Shown here: piece by piece, positions 6,080 through 6,135 of the stretch | Position numbering within the stretch: the first letter of the stretch is position 1 | Layout of the letters: each line of letters begins with the position of its first letter | Assembly: GCA_031273705.1 (NCBI GenBank) | Contig: JAISRJ010000230.1 | Location: forward strand, 1-6,135 | DNA: 6,135 nucleotides | Direction of reading: 5' to 3' | From: Clostridiales bacterium | Lineage (GTDB): Bacteria; Bacillota; Clostridia; Lachnospirales; WQUN01 | Notes under the pieces: model-generated | What the model saw: only the letters and a program-made list of their open reading frames with translations | What the model was told of the DNA's origin: nothing | The model's database searches: none | Translations under genes and position numbers: made by a program

Positions 6080-6135
6080 AAGCAAATTAATAAGTTATGG
6101 CCAGCCGGTTTGGCAATTCTAAAAACAAATGCGAA

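Noticed and set aside
6097..6120. GCCAGCCGGTTTGGC-like dyad near the right edge
   Set aside because: The stem is only four base pairs around a CCGG core, too short to call a hairpin or operator.
6097..6135. Possible start of a rightward gene: ATG at 6097 opens a frame to the window edge (MASRFGNSKNKCE)
   Set aside because: Only 13 codons are visible, there is no Shine-Dalgarno sequence before the ATG, and no convincing plus-strand promoter precedes it. The next bases of the contig would settle it.

Overview
The window looks like a piece of chromosome from a Gram-positive, Clostridia-type member of the Firmicutes. The base composition is moderately AT-rich, ribosome binding sites are strong and purine-rich (AGGAGG, GGGAGG), and the genes miaB, yfmF, yfmH and lgt match their Firmicutes forms best. 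One gene encodes a secreted protein with TPTP linkers, a style common in clostridial surface proteins. No genus can be assigned from the sequence alone.

Layout: (1) Positions 1-564, minus strand, hold the 5' part of miaB (tRNA methylthiotransferase). It runs off the left edge just before its radical-SAM cysteine motif. (2) A short divergent intergenic region (565-646) carries a reasonable miaB promoter and the strong ribosome binding site of the rightward operon. (3) Positions 647-4067, plus strand, form a tight three-gene operon with gaps of 16 and 12 nt: a zinc-motif-less M16 protein (YfmF type), an M16 metallopeptidase with intact zinc ligands (YfmH type), and the lipoprotein-maturing enzyme Lgt. 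(4) A two-tier hairpin at about 4075-4120 closes the operon and probably also serves the convergent gene on the other side. (5) Positions 4178-5908, minus strand, encode a 576-residue exported protein of unknown function. It has a signal peptide, a probable copper-amine-oxidase-like stalk region, two 91-residue repeat modules bounded by TPTP linkers, and a C-terminal region resembling DUF3298/RsiV-type domains. (6) Positions 5909-6135 are that gene's leader and promoter, with a near-perfect direct repeat in the transcribed leader and AT-rich repeats upstream.

The left two-thirds is conserved housekeeping DNA: tRNA modification, an M16 pair linked in Bacillus to EF-P modification, and lipoprotein modification. 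The least explained part is the secreted repeat protein and its leader. I see no mobile element, CRISPR array, tRNA or rRNA, and no clear sign of a new multi-gene system.
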